Source: Antilocapra americana
Lineage: Eukaryota; Chordata; Mammalia; Artiodactyla; Antilocapridae
Assembly: GCA_007570785.1 (NCBI GenBank)
Contig: ML664183.1
Coordinates: 18,895,368 to 18,959,367 of the forward strand
DNA length: 64,000 nucleotides
Reading direction: 5' to 3'
The notes beneath the pieces were generated by a model. It did no database searches. It worked only from the letters and a program-made list of their open reading frames with translations, and was not told the origin of the DNA. This document shows positions 11,772 to 21,809 of the stretch, in pieces (within the stretch, counting starts at the first letter, position 1; each line of letters opens with the position of its first letter). A program made the position numbers and the translations under genes.

Positions 11772-11864
11772 CTCAGTCAACCCTGAATGACTTGAGGGTA
11801 AATATGTCAGGACTCTTGACACCAAAATACTACAATGCATGTTTCCTGAAAGTAAGAATATTTT
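11535..11864 (-). mobile_element. Old L1M 3' region, segment 1
   Basis: 'ttcaattgtacagaaaagtt', 'agtacaaagtatacttgtat' and 'gatcatcaggtgctaacatt' follow the order of an antisense mammalian L1M 3' region. The same element resumes at 13436 and again at 14477 after BovB insertions. A (CA)n microsatellite has grown inside it. Confidence 0.65.
11681..11769. repeat. (CA)n microsatellite, about 44 units
   Basis: 89 bases of uninterrupted CA dinucleotide. Long, pure and therefore probably length-polymorphic. It creates a meaningless Cys-Val repeat frame on the minus strand. Confidence 0.98.
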
Positions 11865-12076
11865 CATCAGTTCATTCACTCAGTCATATTCAACTCTGCA
11901 ACCCCATGGACTGCAGCATGCTAGGCTTCCCTGTCCATTGCCAGCTCCCGGAGCTTACTCAAACTCCTGTCCATCGAGTTAGTGATGACATCCAACCATC
12001 TCATCCTCTGCCGTCCCCTTCTCCTCCCATGTTTAATCTTTCCCAGCATCAGGGTGTTTTCCAATCAGTCAGTTCT

Positions 12077-12496
12077 TCACATCAGGTAGCCAAAGTATTG
12101 GAGTTTCAGCTTCAGCATCAGTCCTTTCAATGAATATTCAGGACTGATTTCCTTTAGGATGGACTGGTTGGATCTCCTTGCAGTCCACGAGACTCTCAAG
12201 AGTCTTCTCCAACACCACAGTTCAAAAGCATCAATTCTTCTGTGCTCAGCTTTCTTCACAGGCCAACTCTCACATCCATACATGAATACTGGAAAAACCA
12301 TAGCCTTGACTAGATGGACCTTTGTTAACAAAGTAATGTCTCTGCTTTTCAATATGCTACCTAGGTTGGTCATAACTTTCCTTCCAAGGAGTAAGCGTCT
12401 TTTAATTTCATGGCTGCAATCACCATCTGCAGTAATTTTGGAGCCCCCAAAAGAAAGTCTGACACTGTTTCCACTGTTTCCCCATCTATTTGCCAT
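12077..12496 (-). pseudogene. BovB ORF2 C-terminal fragment (copy 1)
   Basis: A 139-codon minus-strand frame matching the region after the BovB reverse-transcriptase core. It includes 'GGSKITADGDCSHEIKRRLL' (residues 17-36) and the 'MYGCESW' block followed by 'RIDAFELWCWRRLLRV'. It is a decayed transposon remnant, separated by frameshifts and stops from the RT core at 12560-12880, and is not a host gene. Confidence 0.9.
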
Positions 12497-12559
12497 GAAG
12501 TGATGGGACCATATGCCATGATCTTAGTTTTCTGAATGTTGAGCTTTAAGCCACCTTTT

Positions 12560-12880
12560 TCACTCTCCTCTTTTCTCTTTCATCATCTCTTTCTTTAGTC
12601 TTTCTTCACTTTCTGCCATAACAGTGGTATCAGCTGCATATCTGAGGTTATTGCTGTATCTCCCAGCAATCTTGATTCCAGCTTGTGCTTCATCCAGTCC
12701 AGCATTTTGCATGATGTACTCTGCATATAAGTTAAACAAGCAGGGTGACAACATATAGCCTTGACATACTCCTTTCTCGATTTGAAACCAGTCTCTTGTT
12801 CCATGTTCAGTTCTAGATGTTGATTCTTGACCTGCATACAGATTTCTCAGGAGACAGGTCGAGTGGTCTGGTATTCTCAT
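12560..12880 (-). pseudogene. BovB reverse transcriptase core fragment (copy 1)
   Basis: A 106-codon minus-strand frame covering the RT palm. Visible are 'GVCQGYMLSPCLFNLYAEYI' (the block before the catalytic loop, residues 37-56) and the catalytic loop itself as Y-A-A-D-T at about residues 81-85. The family motif is Y-A-D-D-T, so the first catalytic aspartate is replaced by alanine and this copy cannot be an active RT. Earlier RT blocks continue at 12813-13315 in other frames. Confidence 0.88.
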
Positions 12881-13435
12881 CTCTTTTAGAATTTTTCACA
12901 GTTTGTTGTGATCCACACAAAGCCTTTGGCATAGTCAATAAAGTAAAAGTAGATGTTTTTCTGAATCTCTCTTGCTTTTTGATGATCCAACGGATGTTGG
13001 CAATTTGATCTCTGATCCCTCTGCCTTTGCTAAATCCAGCTTGAATGTCTGGAAGTTCATGGTTCACATACTGTTGAAGCCTGGCTTGGAGAATTTTGAG
13101 CATTACTTTGCTAACATGTGAGATGAGTGTAACTGTGCAGTAGTTTTAACATTCTTTGAATTGCCTTTCTTTGGGATTGAAATGAAAACTGACCTTTTCC
13201 AGTCCTGTGGCCACTGCTGAATTTTCCAAATTTGTTGGCATATTGAGTGCAGCACTATAATAGCATCTTTTTTTTCAGATTTGAAATAGCTCAACTGGAA
13301 TTCCATCACCTCCACTAGCTTTGTTCATAGTGATGCTTTCTAAGGCTCACTTGACTTCACATTCTAGGATGTCTGGTTCTAGGTGAGTCATCACACCATC
13401 ATGGTTATCTGAGTCATGAAAAATATCATAACCCA

Positions 13436-13763
13436 GAAAAGTAAGAACATTTTATTACATAACCATTGTACATCTTAGCATTGTTGAAATGTAGCATTGT
13501 TAAATTCTTTTTACTTTACCACTTACTTTTCAATTTTATCAGTTGAGCTAATTTTTGAGCTACTAATGGCCATCATAGTAATTTCCCCCTTTTTCCTCAG
13601 GATCCAATCATGGAATAGGTGTTTGGTCTAGTTGTCATGTGTCTTTGGCCTCCTTCAATATGGAACATGCCCACAGACTTTCTTTATATTTTATGACATG
13701 ATTTAAAGAAGGCAGCTCCCCTCTTTTTATAAAATAAAGGGTTGATGTACCATTTTTGTAAAG
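13436..13763 (-). mobile_element. Old L1M 3' region, segment 2
   Basis: The L1M resumes directly after the BovB TSD: 'aagaacattttattacataa', 'caggatccaatcatggaata', 'gtctagttgtcatgtgtctt'. The order is as expected for the element interrupted at 11864. Confidence 0.65.
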
Positions 13764-14476
13764 AACTAAAAAGCCTCTTGATGAAAGTGAAAGAGGAGAG
13801 TGAAAAAGTTGGCTTAAAGCTCAACATTCAGAAAACTTAAGATCATGGCATCTGGTCCCATCACTTCATGGCAAATAGATGGGGAAACAGTGGAAACAGT
13901 GTCAGACTTTCTTTTTGGGGGGCTCCAAAGTCACTGCAGATGGTGATTGCAGCCATGAAATTAAAAGACGCTTACTCCTTGGAAGGAAAGTTATGACCAA
14001 CCTAGGTAGCATATTGAAAAGCAGAGACATTACTTTGTTAACAAAGGTCCATCTAGTCAAGGCTGTGGTTTTTCCAGTAGTCATGTATGGATGTGAGAGC
14101 TGGAAATTGATTCTTTTGAATTGTGGTGTTGGAGAAGACTCTTGAGGGTCCCTTGGACTGCCAGGAGATCCAACCAGTCCTTCCTAAAGGAGATCAGTCC
14201 TGGGTGTTCATTTGTAGGACTGATGTTGAAGCTGAAACTCCCGTACTTTGGCCCCCTCATGTGAAGAACTGACTCATTGGAAAAGACCCTAATGCTGGGA
14301 AGGATTGGTGGCAGGAGGAGAAGGGGATGACAGAGGATGAGATAGCTGGATGGCATTGCTGACTCAATGGACATGAGTTTAGGTAAATTCCGGGAGTTGA
14401 TGATGGACAGGGAGGCCTGGCATGCTGCGATTCCTGGGCACAAAGAGTTGGACACAACTGAGCAACTGAACTTAAC
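13764..14476 (+). mobile_element. BovB LINE (copy 2), 5'-truncated, sense
   Basis: A 713-bp 3' part of BovB in the opposite orientation to copy 1, ending in 'gttggacacaactgagcaac'. The TSD 'tgtaccattttt' (13746-13757, possibly to 13763) is repeated at 14477-14488. The frame at 13879-14145 carries the 'GGSKVTADGDCSHEIKRRLL' block, then loses about 22 bases after 'MYGCESW' relative to copy 1. Confidence 0.93.
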
Positions 14477-14600
14477 TGTACCATTTTTAAAGCTTTTTTG
14501 TATCAAAATTTGCAAACATATATGTATAGTAAGTAGAATGATGCTATGAATCTCACAATCACTTAACTTCAATAACGATCAACTTTTTGTTGATTTCATT
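14477..14600 (-). mobile_element. Old L1M 3' region, segment 3
   Basis: Continuation of the interrupted L1M: 'ttgtatcaaaatttgcaaac' and following. The left boundary is fixed by the BovB copy 2 TSD; the right end is uncertain. Confidence 0.5.
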
Positions 14601-14699
14601 TCTACTTCTAGTGATGATATAACTGAGAACTTTAAAGCTGAATATATTGCATACATTATAAATCAACTTTGTATGTGTGTCTGTCCAGTGGAAAGGCCG

Positions 14700-15150
14700 A
14701 TTTGTGTACCTTAAAGGATATGGACTAGAATGTTTATAGCAGCCTTGATAATAAATGCCAAGAACTGGAAACAATCCAAATGTCCTTTATTAGTCTAATC
14801 AGTTGGCACCTTGTGGTAAATTAATGCAATGGAGTAGTATACAGCAATGAAAGTCGGTAAGATAACACTGGAAAACACTGATCAATCTCCTAAAAATTAA
14901 GTTGATCAAAGAGAAGTAGAATGGATTTTGGTCAAAAACAGAAAAATGACTCTATGCTATTAGAAGTCAGGATAGTGTTTACTTTGTGGAGGGAAGTTAT
15001 GATGATCATTATTAGAGGGTCTTCTAGAATGCTGGCAATATTATATTTCTATTTTTATTGGATTGTAATTACATTTTTATCCACTTTATGAAAATTCATA
15101 GAACTTTAGAGTTGTGCACTTCTCTATGTTCATTACAATTCAATACAAAT
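14700..15150 (+). mobile_element. L1M 3' end, sense
   Basis: 'atgtttatagcagccttgat', 'ccaagaactggaaacaatcc', 'aatgcaatggagtagtatac' and 'gagttgtgcacttctct' follow the end of ORF2 and the 3'UTR of an old L1M. Heavily mutated, with no open frame. Confidence 0.75.
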
Positions 15151-15739
15151 TTTTTTTTAATTTAAGCAGGTTGTTTTATATCTCTTAATATATCTGTATT
15201 TTTGTATAAGGACACTGTTTCAAATTATTTTTTAAAAAATCATACAACACTTATATTCTTGCTAAACAGTTAAGATGCTGTTGCATTAAATCTTCAAAAT
15301 GAGAAAATTGTTTTGAAATGATGGGAATAATAGTGTTTTTTAGGCTTTGCATTCAGGCAGTTTCTCCTTTCTCTCTTACTGTCAAAATGTTTTTGTGTAT
15401 ATATGTTGGAGTATTTTATATAAAATACAAGGTTATAAAAGTTACGAGTTTTTTCTCACTGCTTTCCCAGCTATATGAGTGATTGCTTCAGCCTACTGCT
15501 GGGGAAAATGTTGGTACATCTGTCTTCTGCAAGTGGATTAGGTTGCTTGTGTCATCTAGTGAACTAAATGGTTCTATATCTCTTTTACAGTCTCACAAAA
15601 ATACTTCATCCTAATCTATACTTCATTTTTTATTATAGCACCTTATTATGTTCAGTAAAAGAAAATGTTTAATTTTGTCATAGACTTGGTGGTTTGGAGT
15701 GTTCTGCCTTAAAAAAAAAATGCTATTAAAATGAGCTCT
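15151..15739. other. Unassigned AT-rich sequence
   Basis: Runs of T and A with short chance frames. Nothing recognised. Confidence 0.5.
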
Positions 15740-16071
15740 GTGAGGCATTCTTTAAAATGTATGTAATATTTCACATACATAGTTACACAATTTTGTAAGT
15801 ACACATGAATCCACTATCTAGATATGAGACATTTTAGCATTTTACCACATTTACTGCAGGTCTTTGTTACATTAAATGAAGTTTAAAATAAAGATTCTTT
15901 CAAACACTTCTTTTTGCTTTCCTATTCCCCATAACCTCTACCTCCTTTTTCCCTCCCTTCCAAGTACAAATCTCCTAAAGTCAGTGCACAGCTTTATAAT
16001 TATGCTTGTGACATATGTAAGCAAGTATAATAATATGTTTTGTATGTAAAAATTTTTACATAAATTATTGT
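15740..16071 (-). mobile_element. Possible old L1 fragment
   Basis: 'catgaatccactatctagat', 'ttagcattttaccacattta' and a C/T-rich stretch ('cctacctcctttttccctcc' type) resemble an antisense L1M 3' segment. The family call is tentative. Confidence 0.45.
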
Positions 16072-16411
16072 ACAGCTGACCCTTGTTGTCCATGGAGGGT
16101 TGATTCCAGGAGCTCAGCTGGATACCAAAATCTATGGAGGCTCAAGTCCCTTATGTAAAATGATATAGTATTTGCATAACATTATGCACATCCTTCTATA
16201 TACTTTAAATCATCTCTATATCACTTATAAAATCTAGTCCAATATAAATGCTATGTAAATAGTTGTAAATACAAGGTAAATGCTATATAAATAGTAGCAT
16301 GCAGCAAATTTAAGTTTTGCTTTTAGAAGCTTTGGGGAATTATAAAAAAATATTCTTCCATCCACAGTTGAATTGGCTGATGGAGAAATCACAGGTATGG
16401 CAGACTGACTA
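16072..16411. mobile_element. Tigger/MER2-type DNA transposon
   Basis: The left end 'cagctgacccttgttgtcca' and internal 'ggataccaaaatctatggag', 'tcaagtcccttatgtaaaat' and 'ctttaaatcatctctatatc', with a right end 'ggcagactgacta', match a non-autonomous Tc1/mariner-Tigger family element (MER2-like). A TA dinucleotide flanks the left end, as expected for this superfamily. Confidence 0.75.
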
Positions 16412-16439
16412 TAGACTGTATATAGCCTTTGCATTTATT

Positions 16440-17023
16440 TTTTGCACACACTTTGAGATACCAACATTGAACATGTAATTGTGAAGCTATGTAACTCAGA
16501 TTGGGACTTGAACCCATGGTCTTTCAATCACACACCTGGAATCAGGACTTAATGAAGCTCAGGTTCTTGATGTCTTGCCATAAAAACACTTCAGTGAGAG
16601 ACAAAGTGGTAGGTAAGAAGTAGGTTTATTTAGAGAGAAACACACGCCAGAGAGTGGGGGCCATCTCAGGTGAGAATGGCCCCCGACTATGGGTTTGCAG
16701 TTTTTGTAGGGGTGTATAATTTCACAGGGTAATGAGTGATATGGAGTATTCTGGCTATTTTGCGGAAGGGGTGAGGATTTCCAGAAATTGGGCCACTGTC
16801 CACTTTGACCTTTATGGTAGGCCTCGGAACTGTCCATGGCACCTATGGGTGTGCCATTTAGCATGTTGATGTGTTATAATGAGTGTATACTGAGGCTCAT
16901 GGTCTAGTGGAAGTGGGCTTGTCTGCAATCTTGGACCTATTTGATTCTTTTCAGTTTATGTTGTGTCCTTGGACTGTGTCACTTTTTTTAAGATTGTGCC
17001 CTGCCCACTTCCCTCTTGTTCAA
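16440..17023 (-). mobile_element. Endogenous retrovirus LTR (minus strand)
   Basis: The region resembles bovine ERV LTR sequence I have seen: 'ttgatgtcttgccataaaaa', 'ggtaagaagtaggtttattt', 'cacacgccagagagtggggg', 'gatttccagaaattgggcca', 'tgtgccctgcccacttccct'. A polyadenylation signal AATAAA lies on the minus strand at 16625-16630, which sets the orientation. 16440-16555 may be the adjoining internal piece. No coding retroviral domain is visible. Exact termini and TSD are not resolved. Confidence 0.6.
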
Positions 17024-17400
17024 TCGGAGTTTTCTATTTAATGAATATGGCATAATTTATCCATCCATTGTTAACCATTGTGTGCTGGTAAAACAGTGCT
17101 GTGAAAGCTTGTCCTACACAGGGTCTTCATTCATATCACATTGCAACATTATTTCTGGGCATATACCTAACAGTGAGATTGCTGTGCTGAGTCATAGAAA
17201 ATTCACAGTTGCTCTACTAGATCTTGAAAAATAGCTGTCCAAGGGGATGTGCCAATTTATACTCTAACCAGCAGTAAATGGGAGTTCTTACTTTCCTCCA
17301 TGCCCTCGAATAATTGGTTTTATTTAAATTTTAATTCTGAGTTACTCTTTATTATTAAAACAAGCAGTGGATTAGTTTACCTTATCTACATTTGTTATTT
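17024..17400 (-). mobile_element. Old L1M fragment, antisense
   Basis: 'taatttatccatccattgtt', 'gggcatatacctaacagtga', 'ccaatttatactctaaccag' and 'cttactttcctccatgccct' follow the antisense 3' part of L1 ORF2. No frame survives. Confidence 0.7.
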
Positions 17401-17423
17401 TTTTAATTAATTAATTTATTTAT

Positions 17424-17966
17424 TTTTTATTGTTTTTGCCATATAATGTCATGATATCACCATGGGTTTACATATGCTTCCCCTCCAGAACCCCCCTCCC
17501 TCCTCCCTCCCACCCGGGAAATCTCGCTGCACCAGCCCCGAGCATCAATCCTGGGCTGGTGATTGATTAGACATATGATAATTAACTTGTTTCAATGCCC
17601 TTCTCCCATATCATCCCACCCTTACCCTCATCCACAGAGTCCACGAGTCTATTCTATACCATCTGCGTTCCTTTTGCTGTCTTGCATGTTGGGTTCTCGT
17701 TACCGTCTTTCTAAATTCCATATATATGTGTTAATATACTGTATTGTTGTTTTTGCTTCTGGCTTACTTCACTCTGGATAATGGGCTCCAGTTTCGTCCA
17801 TCTGAGTAGAATTGCTTCAAATGAATTTTTTTTTTAATGCTGAGTAATATTCCATTGTGTATATATACCACAGCTTTCTTATCCATTCGTCAGTTGATGG
17901 GCATCTAGGTTGCTTCCATGTCCTGGCTATTGTAAACAATGCAGCGATGAACATTGGGGTACACGT
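17424..17966 (-). mobile_element. L1 (ruminant type), 5'-truncated
   Basis: Second copy of the same L1 family as 7360-8211: 'tttttgccatataatgtcat', the C-rich 3'UTR at 17479-17517, 'ctggcttacttcactctgga', ending at 'gaacattggggtacacgtg'. The last 50 or so codons of ORF2 are readable on minus (within 17817-18029, up to about 17966). It is truncated earlier than the 7360 copy. Confidence 0.92.
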
Positions 17967-18615
17967 GGCTTTATTGTGGAAAGAGTACTTAACATGAGAT
18001 CTACCCTCATCACACATTTTTAAGTACACAGCATATTGTTGTTAATCTTAGGTACAAGATTGTATAGCTGCTGTACATAGTTTCTGAAACTCTTTTTCTT
18101 GCTTGACAAACTTTATTCCTCATTGATTAATCATTCCCCATTTCCTATCTTCCCAATCCCTGGAAACCACAAAATTCTATGAATTTGGTAATTTAAGATA
18201 CCATATATTAATATATCATATAAGATAACACGTATCAATATATCAGGGTATCATATAATAGGTAGATTCATGTACTTTGTATCTTTCTGTGATTGACTTA
18301 ATTCACTTAGTGTAACATTCTGAAGGTTCATCCTGTGTTGCATCCATCTGAACTACCTTCATCTTCAGCTGTTGCATATTGCAGGACTTCTTTTTTGAAG
18401 GTTGAATAGTGTCCCATGGTATGTATATACTGCAGCTTCTTTACCCATTCATCAACAGATGGACATTTGGGCTGTTTCTCCATCTTGGCTATTGAGAACC
18501 ACACTGCAATGAATATGAGAATGTGACCACCTCTTTGAGATCCTGATTTTAATTCTTAAATACCCAGAACTTGGATTGCTGGATCAGATGGTTGTTCTGT
18601 TTTTAACTTTTTGTC
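17967..18615 (-). mobile_element. Old L1M fragment, antisense
   Basis: 'catgagatctaccctcatca', 'tccctggaaaccacaaaatt', 'gaaggttcatcctgtgttgc', 'tacccattcatcaacagatg' and 'attgctggatcagatggttg' match an antisense L1M 3'UTR and ORF2 end. Confidence 0.75.
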
Positions 18616-19373
18616 TTTATGAAATTGTTTTTGCCCTTGTAAATCAAATTAGAATTTAACCCCAAGTTAAAAACTCTTTTTAACTTTTCTAGTTACATAT
18701 ACATGTATCGTTATAGTATTGGAAACATTGAAAGCTATATCCCATTGTCTTAATAGTTTTTCAGAGTAATATGTTTTGGACTTTTTTTGACATTCTGATT
18801 TGTCACATGTTTCTTTTTACAACATTGCATGTTTTTGTCATTGTATTGGAAGCATCATTGCTGCATATGGCAGTTCCCAGTGTATCATTGAAGCCTCCCA
18901 GGAGTACAGACTGCAAGTCACTGATCTGGTCAGACTGAAGCACAGAAAATTGAGGGACTGAAGCTGCCTCTTCCTAAGGGCTCTCTGGTGTGACACCCCA
19001 ATAAGGCAGCCACACTTTGGAGCGGCAGGATCAGCCCAAGGCTTGGCCATTCTAATTTCTGGTGATGAGATTCTGTTGGGGGGAATGTGCAGGCTGATCT
19101 GTCACACAGAATGTGTGACCATTGCCGGTCATGGTTTTATTAGCACCTCCAGGAGTTGAAAAACACTCTTGGTAACAACCAAGGTGCAGTGGCCTGCTGC
19201 ACGTTCCAGCATGCTTGGCTCAGCAGAACCCTTGCTATCATCCGACAGTCTTTTTTATTTACCTCTTGCTGCCTCCCTGAGATTCCAGACCACACTCATT
19301 TTCCATTCAAACCATCTCTTCTTCCTTAAAAGTAAGACCATTCTCCTCTTCGTTTAGGCTCAGACGCATGAGT
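18616..19373. other. Unassigned sequence with a minus-strand open frame
   Basis: 18838-19050 holds a 70-codon minus-strand frame starting 'MAKPWADPAAPKCGCLIGVS', rich in Cys and Ser, in locally GC-richer DNA (about 18840-19300). I recognise no family. There is no poly-A relic or frame continuity upstream, so a gene call is not supported. It could be an old pseudogene or a conserved non-coding piece. Confidence 0.35.
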
Positions 19374-19590
19374 CTGTGCATGCCAAGTTGCTTCAGCCGT
19401 GTCCAACTCTTTACAACCCTGTGGATCGTAGCCTGCCAGGTTCCTCCATCCGTGGGATTCTTCCGGCAAGAATACTGGAGTGGGTTGCTTTGCTCTCTAT
19501 CAAGGGATCTTTCCAACCCAGGGATCAGACCTGAGTCTCCTAAGTCTCCAGCATTGGCAGGAGGGTTCTTTACCATTAGCGCCACCTGGC
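19374..19590 (-). mobile_element. Bov-tA SINE
   Basis: Reversed Bov-tA from 'gccaagttgcttcagccgtg' through 'cggcaagaatactggagtgg' and 'ccagggatcagacctgagtc' to 'taccattagcgccacctggc'. Confidence 0.94.
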
Positions 19591-19993
19591 TTTAATGTTT
19601 ATCATGTTGCTTTTCCTGTGTCTTATTCCAGGAGCCACTGGAATACTAATTCCACTTCTATAGTTTCTCTTGAACCAACTCTTTTCCTGCCCCATTTCTC
19701 TGTGCTCATTCAAGTCATGCTTATTTCTTTCACTTGTTCTATCAGGATGGTCCTTCACAAACCTCTTGGACTTCCTCTTATGGTTGCAAAACAGCTTACA
19801 CAGCTCTCAACAATTCATCTTCAGAAATTTAATTTTTCTGGCACATCTGTTTTTATTGGATGGGAACATATATTCTGGAAACCCTCCAGCATACTTTCCC
19901 TTATATCTCACTGCTCAAAACCTCACCACATACCAAACTTCTTCCTAAAAAATACCTGGCAAAGAGTTTAGAGCAGCCATGGTTGGTCTAGAT
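19591..19993. other. Unassigned sequence
   Basis: Pyrimidine-rich on plus, giving chance frames of up to about 160 codons that begin inside the neighbouring SINE. No recognisable domain. Confidence 0.4.
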
Positions 19994-20308
19994 CAGGGAT
20001 TGGCAAGCTAGGGCCCATGGGTCAAATTCAGTCTGTTGCTGATTTTCTAAGGGCTGGGAGTAAGAGTCACTTCTATATTTTTTAATGGTTAAAAAAAAAG
20101 AATAATATTTCATGACACATGAAAATTAAATGAAGTTCAAATTTCAGTATCCATAGATAAAATTTGATGAACAGTTATCTTCATTCATTTACATGTCATT
20201 TACCATTTCTTTCTCATTACAAGGACAGAGTTATGACTGAAACCACACAGGCTACAAACCTAAAATATTTACTCTATAGCCATTTAACAGTAAGTTTACT
20301 CCTCCTGG
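19994..20308. mobile_element. hAT-type DNA transposon relic
   Basis: The left terminus 'cagggattggcaagctaggg' followed by 'cccatgggtcaaattcagtc', and on the right 'aaaccacacaggctacaaac' and 'taaaatatttactctatagc', match the widespread non-autonomous hAT element with 'caggggtcggcaaact' termini. Both halves are present but diverged. A second copy lies at 45068-45232. Confidence 0.7.
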
Positions 20309-20494
20309 CTTAGGTCATCCTCTTTTCATCCCTTAGGTAGGGGTCCACTTTCCTTGAATATATTGTTGCTTGCATGATTCTGGAACAAAATCAGGATTCT
20401 GTTAGCAAAACCCTGAGGGGATGATGGCTAGTGGCAGGCACATAACAATGCTGCCCTTCCTGGAAATATTACAGCTACCTTGTCTCTCTCTGGC

Positions 20495-21050
20495 TGGTCT
20501 GGCTCTGCTCTTCTCCACCCAAATCAGTTTGTATATTGTTGGCAGAATGACCTTTATAGGATACCCTTCTTGACATGTTACTTTTCTGCTTAGCCCTTCA
20601 TCAATTGTCAAATAAAGGTCAAACTCAACCTACCTTTCATTGCCCTCTCTGCTCTAGACCCATCTGACCCCTGTGTTCACCCTACACTTCAGACTCATCA
20701 GGAATCAGAATTCTCCTTATTTTTTTCAAGTATTAACTCTCTTCGTATTTTGTATTTTTATGCAAGTTTTATTTTACTCTATCGAAATCCTGTCTTTCAA
20801 GTTTCACTTTAATTGCTCCTCCAGGAATTTCTCTCTGACTTCCCCATCTGCATAACCTTATCATTTTCTGAACCCAAAGTGATTTGCCTGTGTCTCTAAG
20901 GACACTGATAACATTATGCCTTTTTAAAATAAAATCTTTAAGCCTTTCCTGGAAGATAGGAAGTCCCTTGAGGTTGAGAACACTTTTTAAACCCTGTCTA
21001 GTACCTTATACCTAGTAAGAGATATTGAATGAGTGAGAATATATTAGAAT
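20495..21050 (+). mobile_element. L2 LINE 3' region
   Basis: Ordered L2 motifs: 'cttttctgcttagcccttca', 'ccaggaatttctctctgact', 'gaagtcccttgaggttgaga' and a closing 'gtaccttatacctagtaaga..tgaatgagtgag'. Ancient and diverged; no frame survives. Confidence 0.6.
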
Positions 21051-21809
21051 TTGTCACACAATTATACAGAGTTAGTTTTGGAAGTTAGACAAAAGGTTTT
21101 CATTGTGAAATAGCGGAAAATAGAAAAATATATTAATTATTTTAATTGGGATTGGGGAGAAGGTGCTGAATGCATTAAATGTTCTCTCTTTCAGTAGTAA
21201 CAAGGAACCATCGAAAATGGGCTTATGGGTTCATTTTTTAATTAAGGAAATAGATTCAGAGTCCTTTGCTTGGGGAGATACGAAGTGGAGTTCAGAATAG
21301 AACCCAAGTCTGATTAACAGAGTCCTTAGTTTAGTCCAGGCTGTTTCCATCACCTTAAAACAGACAGAACCTTCACATGGCCCAGTATGGTGATTTAAAA
21401 GGTGATTCTTTCATACTTCACTACTAGCTAAGGAATCATAAGGAGAAAATAGGTTGTCTATCACAATTAGAAAGCAATAATCAAACCCATGTAAAAAATT
21501 GGAAAAACAAGTTCTATTATATCATACTAGTTGTAAACATTACTCATATCTATACTTTCAAGCTTGTAAAAATCTCCTAAGTAAATTAAAGATTTATGCC
21601 ACTGGTAGTTTTGTGTGTACAAGCATGTGTATATTTGCAGGTGTGTAGTGTTGGTGAAATTGTGCAGTGGGTTAATCCATGTGTTTGCCATCTGGGCCTG
21701 GTTGACAGCACTGTGAGTTGAGTATAATATTGTTAGAATACACATTGACTCTGTGACCTTGGGTTGGCCCGTGGTTTCTTAAGCATGGCACCAGAAGCAG
21801 ACATTGCAA
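21051..21809. other. Unassigned sequence
   Basis: Nothing recognised beyond short chance frames. 'tgagtgag' at the left end belongs to the L2 tail. Confidence 0.5.

Larger units (their letters stand above)
11865..13435 (-). mobile_element. BovB LINE (copy 1), 5'-truncated
   Basis: BovB is an RTE-clade LINE known for horizontal transfer between squamates and ruminants. The antisense 3' end is on the left ('ttcattcactcagtcatatt'), and the body carries reverse-transcriptase sequence to about 13435. The TSD, about 17 bp, reads 'gaaagtaagaatatttt' (11848-11864) against 'gaaaagtaagaacatttt' (13436-13453). The target was the L1M. Length is about 1.57 kb against about 3.2 kb for a full element. Confidence 0.93.

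Noticed and set aside
11670..11879. A 69-codon minus-strand frame with a long Cys-Val repeat
   Set aside because: It is only the (CA)n microsatellite translated.
14081..14572. A 163-codon minus-strand frame
   Set aside because: It is antisense to BovB copy 2 and runs past its end into L1M; not a gene.
19480..19971. A 163-codon plus-strand frame
   Set aside because: It begins inside a reversed Bov-tA SINE and continues into pyrimidine-rich unassigned DNA; the composition explains its length.
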